Both the position numbers and the translations under genes were made by a program. From Paraliobacillus quinghaiensis (GTDB taxonomy: Bacteria; Bacillota; Bacilli; Bacillales; Amphibacillaceae), in assembly GCF_003426025.1 (NCBI RefSeq), contig NZ_QJSH01000022.1, forward strand, positions 1 through 44,435: a DNA stretch of 44,435 nt. Reading direction: 5' to 3'. Shown in pieces: positions 1 through 8,356 of the stretch. Position 1 is the stretch's first letter. Each line of letters starts with the position of its first letter. The notes under the pieces were generated by a model. The model had not been told where the DNA came from, made no database searches, and worked only from the letters and a program-made list of their open reading frames with translations.

Positions 1-127
1 GAAATGGGGACTTAAGGATATGAACATCCTCTACCAGATAAGATACTCAAAAGGTTGAACCGCCGTATACGGATCCGTACGTACGGTGGTGTGAGAGGTC
101 GGGGCTGTGAAGCCCCTCCTACTCGAT
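1..127 (+). mobile_element. 3' end of a group IIC intron (domains V and VI)
   Basis: The left edge of the window carries the ribozyme tail of a bacterial group II intron. Domain V is at about 59-92: the arm ACCGCCGTA pairs with TACGGTGGT, with a two-base CG bulge and a TACGG/CCGTA tip. Domain VI follows: GAGAGG (93-98) pairs with CCT and CTC (118-124), leaving A121 as the bulged branch-point adenosine, and GGGGCT/AGCCCC forms the distal stem. The intron should end at the AT at 126-127. The domain V sequence is of the group IIC type known from Oceanobacillus. Any reverse transcriptase ORF would lie upstream of the window. Bases 1-58 are probably domain IV, but I could not pair them. Confidence 0.85.
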
Positions 128-178
128 TTCAGCTCGCGCTGTTCCTGCAGGAGTTTCGTCAATTTCATTTGATCCGCT
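128..178 (-). repeat. Dispersed hairpin repeat, truncated copy A1
   Basis: Read on the minus strand this is the 5' half of the repeat seen complete at 252-361: an 'actcctg..ggaacagc..gag' segment followed by CTGAA. It stops exactly at the 3' boundary of the group IIC intron. The missing half should lie on the other side of the intron, outside the window. It is inverted relative to copy A2. Confidence 0.65.
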
Positions 179-251
179 AGATAGTGGTAGAAAAGCCTAT
201 TGAGCGTTAATATCTCAAATTATGATTAGATATACTGACTAGCGCAGGAGG

Positions 252-361
252 CAAATGGATGACACTCCTGTGGGAACAGCTCAAGTCGAAGATCCACTTG
301 GTGAAGTGATTTTCTTTACCAAGTTAGCTGAGACTGAGCCCACGGAAAGGGAATCCATTTG
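252..361 (+). repeat. Dispersed hairpin repeat, copy A2
   Basis: An imperfect palindrome of about 110 bases. The ends CAAATGGAT (252-260) and ATCCATTTG (353-361) are exact inverted repeats. The centre is a stem of ACTTGGTGAAG (296-306) and CTTTACCAAGT (314-324). The core GAAGATCCAC-stem-GTTAGCT recurs at 20233-20346 (inverted) and 20492-20560. There is no coding potential, so it resembles a MITE/REP-like intergenic element. A further short inverted repeat, TGACGTA/TACGTCA, lies at 363-391. No glycine riboswitch is recognisable between here and gcvT. Confidence 0.7.
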
Positions 362-481
362 TTGACGTAGCGGGTTAGTAACTTACGTCACTAGTTTGTT
401 AATGCACATTTAATTTCAACTAGGAATATTTAAATTTACAAATTTCACCTTATATTATGAAATTGAAAGGGGATTTATGGG

Positions 482-1585
482 ATGGAAGAATTAAAAAGAA
501 CACCATTATACCCAACGTATCAAAAATGGGGTGCAAAAGTAATAGATTTTGGAGGGTGGGCTTTACCCGTTCAATTTACAGGGATTAAGCAAGAGCATCA
601 TGCAACAAGAAATGCAGTAGGGTTATTTGATGTTTCACACATGGGGGAATTTATTGTTGAAGGAAAAGCAAGTAAGTTGTTTCTACAACAATTACTAACG
701 AATGATTTAGATAAGCTTGAAGTAAATAAAGCGCAATATACCATAATGTGCTATCCCGATGGTGGGACTGTAGACGATTTAATTATCTATCAATTAGCTG
801 AAGAAAAGTATCTACTTGTTGTCAATGCAGTTAATACAGATAAAGATTTTAATTGGTTAATGGAACATAAACCAAATGATGTTATTTTAACAAACCAAAC
901 AGATAAGTTTGTCCAACTAGCAATCCAAGGACCAAAGGCAGAAAAAGTGTTACAAAAGCTAACTGATACTAATTTGCATGCTATTAAATTCTTTAGGTTT
1001 GCGCAAGAGGTTTCTTTTAGTGGTGTAAAAGCGAAAGCCCTTGTAGCAAGAACAGGTTATACCGGGGAAGATGGGTTTGAAATTTATATTGATGCAACAA
1101 GTGGTTTGGCATTTTGGCAGTCAATTTTAACTGCTGGGCAAGCGGATAAAATTGAACCAATTGGATTAGGAGCACGAGACACTTTACGATTTGAAGCAAA
1201 TCTAGCATTATATGGACAAGAATTAAGTGATGAGATCACGCCAATTGAGGCAGGATTGGGGTTTGCTGTTAGAACAGACAAATCAATTGACTTTATTGGA
1301 AAAGATATCTTAGAAAAACAAAAAAAAGAAGGGCCGAAACGTAAGCTGGTAGGGATAGAAATGATTGAAAAAGGAATCCCGCGACACGGTTATCCTGTAT
1401 TAATTGAGGATGAGCAAGTAGGATTTGTTACAAGTGGGACACAATCGCCGACTTTAAATAAAAATGTTGGTTTAGTATTAATTGATGCTGAATACAGCAA
1501 AGAAGGAACGATTGTAACAATTAAGGTTAGAAAAAAACAATTGCAAGCGAAAGTTGTCTCAACACCATTTTATAAAAGAGATTAG
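482..1585 (+). CDS. gcvT: Aminomethyltransferase, glycine cleavage system T protein
   Basis: Transfers the methylene group from the aminomethyl-lipoyl arm of H protein to tetrahydrofolate and releases ammonia, in the cytoplasmic glycine cleavage complex. The 367-residue product has the usual family length. It shows the N-terminal TPLY..HQKWGAK-like start (here TPLYPTYQKWGAKVIDFGGW), the FDVSHMGE folate-site segment, and the C-terminal GARDTLRFEANLALYGQELSDE signature. The start is placed at ATG 482, behind GAAAGGGG. It opens a three-gene unit with gcvPA 19 bases and gcvPB a further overlap downstream. In many Bacillaceae this operon has a glycine riboswitch in its leader. None is visible in the 350 bases upstream, which hold repeats and an intron end instead. 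Confidence 0.95.
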   Translation: MEELKRTPLYPTYQKWGAKVIDFGGWALPVQFTGIKQEHHATRNAVGLFDVSHMGEFIVEGKASKLFLQQLLTNDLDKLEVNKAQYTIMCYPDGGTVDDLIIYQLAEEKYLLVVNAVNTDKDFNWLMEHKPNDVILTNQTDKFVQLAIQGPKAEKVLQKLTDTNLHAIKFFRFAQEVSFSGVKAKALVARTGYTGEDGFEIYIDATSGLAFWQSILTAGQADKIEPIGLGARDTLRFEANLALYGQELSDEITPIEAGLGFAVRTDKSIDFIGKDILEKQKKEGPKRKLVGIEMIEKGIPRHGYPVLIEDEQVGFVTSGTQSPTLNKNVGLVLIDAEYSKEGTIVTIKVRKKQLQAKVVSTPFYKRD

Positions 1586-1604
1586 TTGAAAAGGGGATGG
1601 GAGA

Positions 1605-2951
1605 ATGGAGTTTCGTTATTTACCGATGACATCTGAAGATGAAAAAGCAATGCTTGATACAATAGGGGTATCTTCAACAGAAGATTTATTTGCTGACATT
1701 CCAGAAGAGATTCGTTTTAAAAAAGAGTTGCATTTAAAAAAGCCAGCAAATGAAGCCCAGTTGATGCAAGAGTTATCCCTCTTAGCAAGCAAAAATGTTA
1801 GCACCAAAACCCATACATCTTTTTTAGGGGCTGGTGTTTATGATCATTATATTCCATCAATTGTTGACCATGTTATTTCTAGGTCAGAGTTTTATACAGC
1901 TTATACACCGTATCAACCGGAAATTTCACAAGGAGAACTTCAAGCAATTTTTGAATTTCAAACAATGATTTCTGAATTAACAGGAATGGATGTTGCGAAC
2001 TCATCCATGTATGACGGTGCAACTGCATTAGCTGAAGCAACTAATCTAAGCATAGCTCAAACGAAGCGAAAGAAAGTATTAGTTTCTAAAACAATCCATC
2101 CTGAATCACGTGCTATTATTGAAACTTATGGAAAAGGACAAGGAATTGAGATTATTGAAATACCAGAGAAAGCTGGTATGACGGATATGACAGAATTAAA
2201 AGCTGCACTTGATGAATCAGTTGCAAGTGTTGTAGTACAATATCCCAATTTCTTAGGACAAATTGAACCTTTAGCTGAAATTGAAGCTGCAATTACTGAT
2301 ACGAAAACAATGTTTCTTGTCTCAAGTAATCCACTAGCGCTTGGTTACTTAACACCACCTGGTAATTTTGGAGCAGACATTGTTGTTGGAGATACACAGG
2401 TATTTGGAATCCCAGCACAATTTGGCGGGCCTCATTGTGGGTATTTTGCTACGACAAAAAAATTAATGCGTAAGATACCAGGCCGGTTAGTTGGCCAAAC
2501 GGTGGATCAAGATGGAATAAGAGGCTTTGTTCTTACATTGCAAGCAAGAGAACAACATATAAGAAGAAATAAAGCGACTTCAAATATTTGTTCTAACCAA
2601 GCATTGAATGCACTTGCATCTTCCGTTGCGATGAGTTCACTTGGAAAAAGAGGAATTAAGAAGATGGCTTGGATGAATATGCAAAAAGCTCAGTATGCCA
2701 AAAGAGTATTTGAGAAGCTAGGAATTACGTTAGTTTTTCATGGTCCTTTATTTAATGAATTGGTCATTGATGTAAAGAAATCTGTTTCTGAAGTAAATGA
2801 ATATTTATTGGAAAAAGGTTATTTAGGCGGTTATGATCTAGGACTTGTTGATGAAACATATCACGGCTATATGTTAGTGGCAGTGACTGAAATGCGGACA
2901 AAAGAAGAAATCGATGCATTCGCAACGGAAGTAGGTGATGTCAGTGCATAA
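1605..2951 (+). CDS. gcvPA: Glycine dehydrogenase (decarboxylating) subunit 1, P protein alpha chain
   Basis: Forms, with GcvPB, the pyridoxal-phosphate glycine decarboxylase (P protein) that moves the aminomethyl group of glycine onto lipoyl-H protein. The product is 448 residues, the normal length for the N-terminal half in organisms with a split P protein. Recognisable blocks include [35 protein letters not shown] and [11 protein letters not shown]. This half resembles the aminotransferase fold but lacks the PLP lysine, which is in GcvPB. The start ATG at 1605 follows AAGGGGATGG. The 3' end overlaps gcvPB by 8 bases, consistent with coupled translation of two subunits needed in equal amount. 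Confidence 0.95.
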   Translation: MEFRYLPMTSEDEKAMLDTIGVSSTEDLFADIPEEIRFKKELHLKKPANEAQLMQELSLLASKNVSTKTHTSFLGAGVYDHYIPSIVDHVISRSEFYTAYTPYQPEISQGELQAIFEFQTMISELTGMDVANSSMYDGATALAEATNLSIAQTKRKKVLVSKTIHPESRAIIETYGKGQGIEIIEIPEKAGMTDMTELKAALDESVASVVVQYPNFLGQIEPLAEIEAAITDTKTMFLVSSNPLALGYLTPPGNFGADIVVGDTQVFGIPAQFGGPHCGYFATTKKLMRKIPGRLVGQTVDQDGIRGFVLTLQAREQHIRRNKATSNICSNQALNALASSVAMSSLGKRGIKKMAWMNMQKAQYAKRVFEKLGITLVFHGPLFNELVIDVKKSVSEVNEYLLEKGYLGGYDLGLVDETYHGYMLVAVTEMRTKEEIDAFATEVGDVSA

Positions 2952-4398
2952 GAAAGATTTCCCTTTAATTTTTGAACTTAGCAAAAGCGGGCGAACTAGT
3001 TATAGTCTACCTGAGATGGATGTAGAAGAGACAGATTTAGATGAGATGCTTGATCCCTTATATATTCGTCAGGAAGCTCCCGCACTACCTGAGTTAAGTG
3101 AGCTAGATATTATTAGACACTATACTAATTTGTCCCGACGTAATTATGGTGTTGATTCAGGGTTTTATCCACTCGGTTCTTGTACGATGAAGTACAATCC
3201 GAAAATGAATGAAGATGTGGCACGTCTTGAAGGTTTTAGTCATATTCATCCATATCAAAAAGCAGAGACCGCACAAGGTGCGTTAGAGATGATGTATGAT
3301 TTACAAACTTCTTTACAAGAGATTACTGGTATGCATACAGTTTCACTGCAGCCAGCTGCTGGAGCCCAAGGTGAGTGGACGGGATTAATAATGATTCGTG
3401 CATTACATGAAGCAAATGGAGAAAAACAACGTACAAAGGTAATTGTGCCAGATTCTGCTCATGGGACAAATCCTGCATCTGTTACAGCTGCGGGGTTGGA
3501 AGTCGTAACGGTAAAAACAAACGAAGAAGGTTTAGTGGATTTATATAATTTAAAAAGTGTTGTTGGAAGTGATACAGCAGCACTAATGCTTACAAACCCA
3601 AATACGCTGGGACTTTTCGAAACAGAGATTATTGAGATGGCTAGAATTGTCCATCAAGCTGGTGGTCGTCTCTATTATGACGGGGCTAATTTAAATGCAA
3701 TCATGGGGTACACAAGACCTGGTGATATGGGATTTGATGTTGTCCATCTTAATCTACACAAAACCTTTACTGGTCCTCATGGTGGAGGAGGACCTGGTTC
3801 TGGACCTGTAGGAGTTTCAGAAGAGCTGACTTCTTTTCTACCTAAACCAGTTTTAGTAAAACAAGCTGATAATTTTGTATTTGATTATAATCGCCCTGAT
3901 TCAATTGGTAGAGTTAAACCGTATTATGGGAACTTTGGGATAAACTTGCGTGCTTATACCTATATTCGCACGATGGGAGCAGAAGGTTTGAAAAAGGTAA
4001 GTGAATATGCTGTTCTAAATGCAAATTACATGATGCGTAGGCTTCAAGAAGTATTTGAATTGCCCTATAAGCAACATTGTAAGCACGAATTTGTTTTATC
4101 TGGAAGAAAACAGAAAAGATTAGGTGTGCGTACTTTAGATATGGCAAAACGTTTATTAGATTTTGGTTACCATCCACCAACCATTTATTTTCCTTTAAAT
4201 GTTGAGGAAGCGATGATGATTGAGCCAACAGAAACAGAGGCTAAAGAAACGTTAGATGGTTTTATTGAAACAATGTTACAAATTGCAGAAGAAGTGAAAG
4301 ATGATCCTGAATATGTTCAAGAAGCACCACATACTACTGTAGTAAAAAGAATGGATGAAACCACTGCGGCACGTAAGCCAATATTAAAATATGAATAA
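2944..4398 (+). CDS. gcvPB: Glycine dehydrogenase (decarboxylating) subunit 2, P protein beta chain
   Basis: PLP-bearing subunit of the split P protein. The lysine in [21 protein letters not shown] (K273 from the chosen start) is the expected Schiff-base residue, and the glycine-rich loop after it is typical. [13 protein letters not shown] near residue 80 is also diagnostic. I place the start at GTG 2944 rather than the in-frame GTG 2935 or ATG 2938: the resulting [14 protein letters not shown] aligns without offset to the family N-terminus, and AGGTGAT lies just upstream. This gives 484 residues. It is the last gene of the gcv unit. A 14-bp perfect terminator hairpin begins two bases after the stop codon. 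Confidence 0.94.
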   Translation: MHKKDFPLIFELSKSGRTSYSLPEMDVEETDLDEMLDPLYIRQEAPALPELSELDIIRHYTNLSRRNYGVDSGFYPLGSCTMKYNPKMNEDVARLEGFSHIHPYQKAETAQGALEMMYDLQTSLQEITGMHTVSLQPAAGAQGEWTGLIMIRALHEANGEKQRTKVIVPDSAHGTNPASVTAAGLEVVTVKTNEEGLVDLYNLKSVVGSDTAALMLTNPNTLGLFETEIIEMARIVHQAGGRLYYDGANLNAIMGYTRPGDMGFDVVHLNLHKTFTGPHGGGGPGSGPVGVSEELTSFLPKPVLVKQADNFVFDYNRPDSIGRVKPYYGNFGINLRAYTYIRTMGAEGLKKVSEYAVLNANYMMRRLQEVFELPYKQHCKHEFVLSGRKQKRLGVRTLDMAKRLLDFGYHPPTIYFPLNVEEAMMIEPTETEAKETLDGFIETMLQIAEEVKDDPEYVQEAPHTTVVKRMDETTAARKPILKYE

Positions 4399-4399
4399 A

Positions 4400-4436
4400 A
4401 AGTACCCCCTTCAAAATGAAGGGGGTACTTGCTTAT
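4400..4436. terminator. Bidirectional terminator between gcvPB and the rhodanese gene
   Basis: A perfect 14-bp stem (4400-4413 with 4417-4430) with an AAA loop. A-rich and T-rich flanks let it serve both converging genes. Confidence 0.9.
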
Positions 4437-4828
4437 TAATAATTCGCTTTTTTTGACTTTTTTATTTTACCAGTCCACTTTTTAAAGCCACCTTTTAGTT
4501 CGTGTATGTTCTGGTAGCCTTTTTTGTCTAGCATTAATGCAGCTCTTCCAGTGCGTGAACCGTTTTGGCAGTATAAATAAATATCTTGATCTTTACGCAA
4601 TTCATTCATACGTTGTTTAAATTGTGTTAGTGGTATATTTCGTGCACCAAGAATGTGACCGCCATCAAACTCTTTTGGTTCTCTTATATCTATCAATTGT
4701 GCTTTGCGATAACCTGCACGAAACTCATCCTCAGTAAGTGTTTTTAATACCTTTTTTTGTTTTACATAGCGATAGACACTGAATAAAATAAGTGCTATCA
4801 AAGCTCCGACTAGAAAATACCAATCCAT
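4436..4828 (-). CDS. yqhL: Membrane-anchored rhodanese-like protein (YqhL)
   Basis: 130 residues: one N-terminal transmembrane segment (about residues 4-20), a short basic linker, then a single rhodanese domain (about 33-125). The active-site loop is CQNGSRTG with the catalytic cysteine at C87, so sulfur-transfer chemistry is possible. The physiological acceptor is unknown. The gene lies opposite gcvPB and shares its terminator, the position held by yqhL in B. subtilis. The next B. subtilis gene, the octanoyltransferase lipM, is absent here and nrdJ occupies that place. The start at 4828 is supported by a GGGGGAAG ribosome-binding site on the minus strand. Confidence 0.88.
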   Translation of the reverse strand: MDWYFLVGALIALILFSVYRYVKQKKVLKTLTEDEFRAGYRKAQLIDIREPKEFDGGHILGARNIPLTQFKQRMNELRKDQDIYLYCQNGSRTGRAALMLDKKGYQNIHELKGGFKKWTGKIKKSKKANY

Positions 4829-5000
4829 ATTACTTCCCCCGTTTTTATCAGACTATCTTTATTATAAAATGATTATAGCATTTTTTGAACAAAAATAGTA
4901 ATTTTTTTGGGAAGTATTTAAAAATCCTGAAAAGAAGTAAAAAAGCATGAAAGGTGTCGATAATCTAAGAAAATGTAGTAACATATTTGTTATTTAAGAG

Positions 5001-5029
5001 TTGACAAAATCTCTAAAAACTAATTAAAT
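5001..5029 (+). promoter_or_regulatory. Candidate SigA promoter of nrdJ
   Basis: A perfect -35 TTGACA (5001-5006) is followed after 17 bases by TTAAAT (5024-5029), a fair -10. It lies immediately upstream of the first NrdR-like box, so repressor binding would cover the start site. Confidence 0.55.
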
Positions 5030-5032
5030 CAA

Positions 5033-5074
5033 CTATATATAGAATTGTCTTAGGATTGTATATACAATATATAG
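5033..5074 (+). promoter_or_regulatory. Two NrdR-like boxes in tandem
   Basis: CTATATATAG (5033-5042) and CAATATATAG (5065-5074) resemble the NrdR box core (acaCwATATaTwGtgt). Their starts are 32 bases apart, the three-helical-turn spacing known for NrdR operators of ribonucleotide reductase genes. They sit between the -10 element and the nrdJ ribosome-binding site. NrdR repression by dATP/ATP is the established role of such pairs. Its use here is inferred. Confidence 0.65.
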
Positions 5075-5116
5075 TCTTTTGGTTCTCTTGATGTGACAAT
5101 AGGGAGGAATGATAGA

Positions 5117-5911
5117 GTGAAATTAGAAGTAGAAAATGAGCAAAAGCTTGATGCGGATCAATTAAATAAGGATATTGCGTTATTTCCTAATGTCCACCCC
5201 ATCACCGCTGACATGAAGCACACACATAAAGGTGTATCTCGATTAGTTATGTTAGATCGATATGCGTTTAAAGATAATGAGAAGAAAACTTTAAAAATAG
5301 GTGATTTTGTCGTTTTAACGATCAAAGCTGATCCTAAATTTCCAGCTCGAGGAGTTGGTTATATTCAATCAATTGATTGGAATAAGAATGAAGCGGAAGT
5401 AAATGTTGAAAAAGAATATCTAGCTGTACTAGATAACGAAGAGGAATTGGAAACCGGGGTTATTATTCGTTCACTCGACGTAATTGATAAGCCACTGGAA
5501 ATCTATTACGAACAGATTGCTCTTCGTAATGCAACTGGGTTAGCGAAAGTGGAAAACGATGTTAATGCACAAAAATTTTGGCAACAGCGTTTTTATCAAG
5601 AACTTTCTAACATGAATTTTATCCCAGCTGGGCGAGTGTTGTATGGTGCAGGTGCAAATACAGAAGTTACATTTTTTAATTGTTACGTTATGCCATATAT
5701 TCAAGACTCACGTGAAGGTATCTCAAATCATCGAAAGCAAGTAATGGAAATTATGAGTCGAGGTGGTGGTGTTGGTACAAATGGATCAACACTTAGACCA
5801 AGAAATACATTAGCTCGTGGAGTTAATGGTAAATCATCTGGTTCAGTATCTTGGCTAGATGATATTGCAAAACTGACTCATCTTGTTGAGCAAGGTGGTT
5901 CAAGACGTGGT
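5117..5911 (+). CDS. nrdJ: Adenosylcobalamin-dependent (class II) ribonucleotide reductase, exon 1
   Basis: First of three exons (5117-5911, 6311-6955, 7188-8306) that join in frame to an 852-residue NrdJ. The enzyme reduces ribonucleotides to deoxyribonucleotides using a thiyl radical generated from coenzyme B12, so it needs no oxygen. Exon 1 gives residues 1-265 and contains FFNCYVMP; its cysteine (C189) is the partner of the redox pair. The start is placed at GTG 5117, nine bases after AGGGAGG; an in-frame GTG at 5093 has no such site. The exon ends with GGSRRG at the GGT codon (5909-5911). Reading through would add KAA and a stop inside intron 1. It is transcribed alone, with NrdR-like boxes upstream. 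Confidence 0.93.
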
Positions 5912-6310
5912 AAAGCAGCATAACGTGCCTCGTCTATAAAAAAACCTCGTGAATTGCTGGAAACTCTCTTATGTACAATGCAAAATATATGGATTTGAAT
6001 TAGAGAACAATTAAAAATCGCATAGCAGACAAACAAATAATTGCATCGTACTTGTGACTTACTGGCTACAACGGAACTGGAAACGGTAAACGTGAATGCA
6101 TAAAAACAGTAAGTTAAATAAGACAATCAGCAGCCAAGCTTCTTAAAGGAAGAAGGTTCAACGACCATCGAAAGCACACCAATAGGTGGAAGCAAGTAGA
6201 GTAGGAATCAAGTGATTCCGAAGCGCGGGGACGTCTGAAAAGATGTAAGATATGGTCTGAACTCTAAGGTGACTTAGAGAGTTGAAGTAACGATTCAACG
6301 TAACATTTTG
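5912..6310 (+). ncRNA. Group I intron 1 in nrdJ (399 nt, no ORF)
   Basis: Removing 5912-6310 joins ..SRRG to AQMIML.. in frame, restoring the NrdJ consensus. P1: exon 5904-5911 (GACGTGGT) pairs with the internal guide 5927-5934 (GCCTCGTC), with the required U-G wobble at the 5' splice site and one U-U mismatch. GTGC (5925-5928) can pair with the 3' exon GCAC as P10. P7 is GTTC/GACCAT (6156-6159, 6163-6168) with ATGGTC/GAAC (6252-6257, 6259-6262), in the typical TTCAACGAC and AAGATATGGTC contexts. P6 is TTCTT-AAAG-GAAGAA and P9 is a CTCTAAG/CTTAGAG hairpin. The last intron base is G6310, the expected omega G. No homing endonuclease is encoded. Confidence 0.9.
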
Positions 6311-6955
6311 GCACAAATGATTATGCTTTCCGATTGGCACCCTGACATTATTGAATTTATTATTTCTAAAATGCAAAATCCAACTATTTTACAATATTTA
6401 ATAGAAAATGCAGAAGATGAGCAAATAAGACAGTTAGCAGCTGAAAAATTAAAATTCTCTCCATTAACAGCGACAGAACGTGATATGTATCAAGGCATAG
6501 TAAATTACAAAATGCTTCCTGGATATGGCGGTTTTCCAGAGCATGTTATAAAGGAAGCGGAAAATAAACTACAAAATGGCGGAAGTTACCAAGTCCACAA
6601 CCCTGAATTTCTAACCGGAGCTAATATTTCTGTTTGTTTAACGAAAGAGTTTATGGATGCTGTTGAGCAAGATGAAGAATATACACTTCGTTTTCCAGAT
6701 GTTGAAAATTATAATACAGAACAAATGGATGCGTATAATAACACATGGCATGAATATGGGGATGTTCGTGAATGGGAGAAACTTGGTTATCCTACACGAG
6801 TTTATCGTCGTATAAAAGCAAAAGAGCTATGGAATTTAATTAGCATCTGTGCGACGTATTCTGCTGAACCTGGAATTTTTTACATTGATAATGCGAATGA
6901 TATGACAAATGCAAAAGCTTATGGACAAAAGGTTGTAGCAACAAACCCGTGTGGT
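6311..6955 (+). CDS. nrdJ: Class II ribonucleotide reductase NrdJ, exon 2
   Basis: Middle exon, 215 codons, residues 266-480. It starts with AQMIMLSDWHPDIIEFI, the direct continuation of exon 1, and ends with ATNPCG. In class II reductases the cysteine of NPCGE carries the thiyl radical; here it is C479, with N477 before it. The exon therefore stops one residue after the radical cysteine. The segment also holds the YHGIV-like loop (here YQGIVNYK), PEFLTGANISVCLT and AEPGIFYIDNAND, all typical of the barrel. Without splicing it would be translated only from weak internal starts (an in-frame TTG lies at 6308), so it should not be read as a separate gene. Confidence 0.92.
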
Positions 6956-7187
6956 AAATAACTTGCCTCATGTAAAAAACTGCGGAATGAAGCGGGGAGG
7001 CTGAAACGCTAACCCGAACCGAAGGCTAATCTGAGATTAGTCAGGGGCAACGCATAGCAGGTGAAAAGATATAATCCTGCCACGAGGCCGCAGCATTACA
7101 AACATTTGTAATGAAAAGATATGCTGAACTTGCACAAAAAACAAGTGTAAGAATCAAAGGATAAAAAGCCTTTGAGATAACAAATTG
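6956..7187 (+). ncRNA. Group I intron 2 in nrdJ (232 nt, no ORF)
   Basis: Removal joins NPCG to EQPLAPYSVCN, the exact class II active-site motif. P1: exon 6948-6955 (CGTGTGGT) with guide 6965-6972 (GCCTCATG), again with a U-G pair at the splice site and a U-U mismatch at the same position as in intron 1. P7: GCATA (7052-7056) with TATGC (7120-7124), within CAACGCATA and AAGATATGCTGAAC, matching the layout of intron 1. Hairpins CATTACAAA/TTTGTAATG (P8), CTTGCAC/GTGTAAG (P9) and CAAAGG/CCTTTG follow. The last base is G7187. At 232 nt it is among the compact bacterial group I introns. The start regions of the two introns (TAAC-nTGCCTC, later TAAAAAA) look related. Confidence 0.88.
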
Positions 7188-8306
7188 GAGCAACCATTAG
7201 CACCTTATTCAGTTTGTAATTTAGCAGCAGTGAACTTAGCGAATGTTGCTGATAAAGAGAATAAAAAAGTTGACTATGAAAAATTAAAAGAAACAGTACG
7301 TGTAGGTATTCGACTTCAGGATAATGTTATTGATGCAACACCTTACTTCTTAGAAGAAAATAAAAAACAAGCATTAGGCGAAAGACGAGTGGGTCTTGGT
7401 GTTATGGGGCTTCATGATCTTCTGATCTATTGTGAAACGACATATGGTTCTGAAGAAGGGAATAAGCTAGTTGATGAGATTTTTGAAACAATTGCAACTA
7501 CAGCTTATCGAACTTCGATTGATTTAGCTAAAGAGAAAGGTAGTTTTCCGTTTCTTGTAGGGGAAACGGAAGCTGAAACAATAGAACTTAGAGAAAGTTT
7601 TATTAACACAGGTTACATGAGAAAAATGCCAAAAGATATCCGAGAAGATATTATCAAATATGGCATACGCAATTCTCATCTATTAACTGTTGCTCCTACT
7701 GGAAGCACAGGCACAATGGCTGGAGTTTCAACTGGATTAGAACCATATTTCTCATTCTCGTATTATCGTAGTGGGCGTTTAGGTAAATTTATTAAAGTGG
7801 ATGCAGCTATAGTAGAAGAATATTTGGCACAAAATCCAGAGCAAGATGGAGATCATTTACCTGAGTGGTTTGTCGCTGCAATGGATCTATCCCCAGAAGC
7901 ACATGCTGATACGCAATGTATCATTCAAAAATGGGTGGATAGTTCGATTTCTAAAACTGTAAATGCTCCTAAAGGCTATACAGTAGAACAGGTAGAAGAC
8001 GTTTATCGTAGACTATACCATGGTGGTGCTAAAGGTGGTACGGTATATGTGGATGGTAGCCGAGATGCACAAGTTTTAACATTAAAAAATGATGATAAAA
8101 CAAGTGAGAAGGAAGAGAATACAGAATCTGAGAATGAACCACATGTTGTTTTAATGAATACTGTTCGTGAGCTTGATAAAACAACTGTAACGATCGGATC
8201 AGAAGTTGGTGATACATGTCCAGTTTGTCGAAAGGGCACTGTTGAAGATATTGGTGGATGCAATACATGTACCAACTGTAACGCTCAATTGCGATGTGGT
8301 CTTTAA
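7188..8306 (+). CDS. nrdJ: Class II ribonucleotide reductase NrdJ, exon 3
   Basis: Last exon, 372 codons plus stop, residues 481-852. It opens with EQPLAPYSVCNLAAVNL: E481 is the catalytic glutamate, and C490, eleven residues after radical C479, is the reducing cysteine that pairs with C189. APTGSTGTMAGVSTGLEPYF is the phosphate-binding region. The tail is charged and flexible (DDKTSEKEENTESENEP) and ends in TCPVCRKG...GGCNTCTNCNAQLRCGL, a cysteine-rich zinc/redox arm that re-reduces the active site. The reading frame is intact throughout. A TTG at 7185 could be mistaken for a start but is the last intron codon. Confidence 0.93.
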   Translation, partial: EQPLAPYSVCNLAAVNLANVADKENKKVDYEKLKETVRVGIRLQDNVIDATPYFLEENKKQALGERRVGLGVMGLHDLLIYCETTYGSEEGNKLVDEIFETIATTAYRTSIDLAKEKGSFPFLVGETEAETIELRESFINTGYMRKMPKDIREDIIKYGIRNSHLLTVAPTGSTGTMAGVSTGLEPYFSFSYYRSGRLGKFIKVDAAIVEEYLAQNPEQDGDHLPEWFVAAMDLSPEAHADTQCIIQKWVDSSISKTVNAPKGYTVEQVEDVYRRLYHGGAKGGTVYVDGSRDAQVLTLKNDDKTSEKEENTESENEPHVVLMNTVRELDKTTVTIGSEVGDTCPVCRKGTVEDIGGCNTCTNCNAQLRCGL

Positions 8307-8321
8307 AATTTAAAAATAGTA

Positions 8322-8356
8322 ATGAGCTGGTAGAATTATCTATCAGCTCATTTTTT
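8322..8356 (+). terminator. Terminator of nrdJ
   Basis: A 13-bp stem ATGAGCTGGTAGA (8322-8334) with TCTATCAGCTCAT (8339-8351), one G-U pair, followed by six T. Confidence 0.9.

Noticed and set aside
7057-7080. GCAGG..AAGATAT..CCTGC as the P7 of intron 2
   Set aside because: It has one motif like the 3' P7 region, but the second AAGATAT at 7115-7121 is followed by GCTGAAC as in intron 1 and pairs with GCATA in the right order, so the first is probably a P3/P8-side hairpin.
5093-8306. Three separate or frameshifted nrdJ pseudogene pieces
   Set aside because: All three pieces are in frame once the two insertions are removed, the junctions restore exact conserved motifs, and the insertions carry group I intron cores. 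Decay would not produce this.
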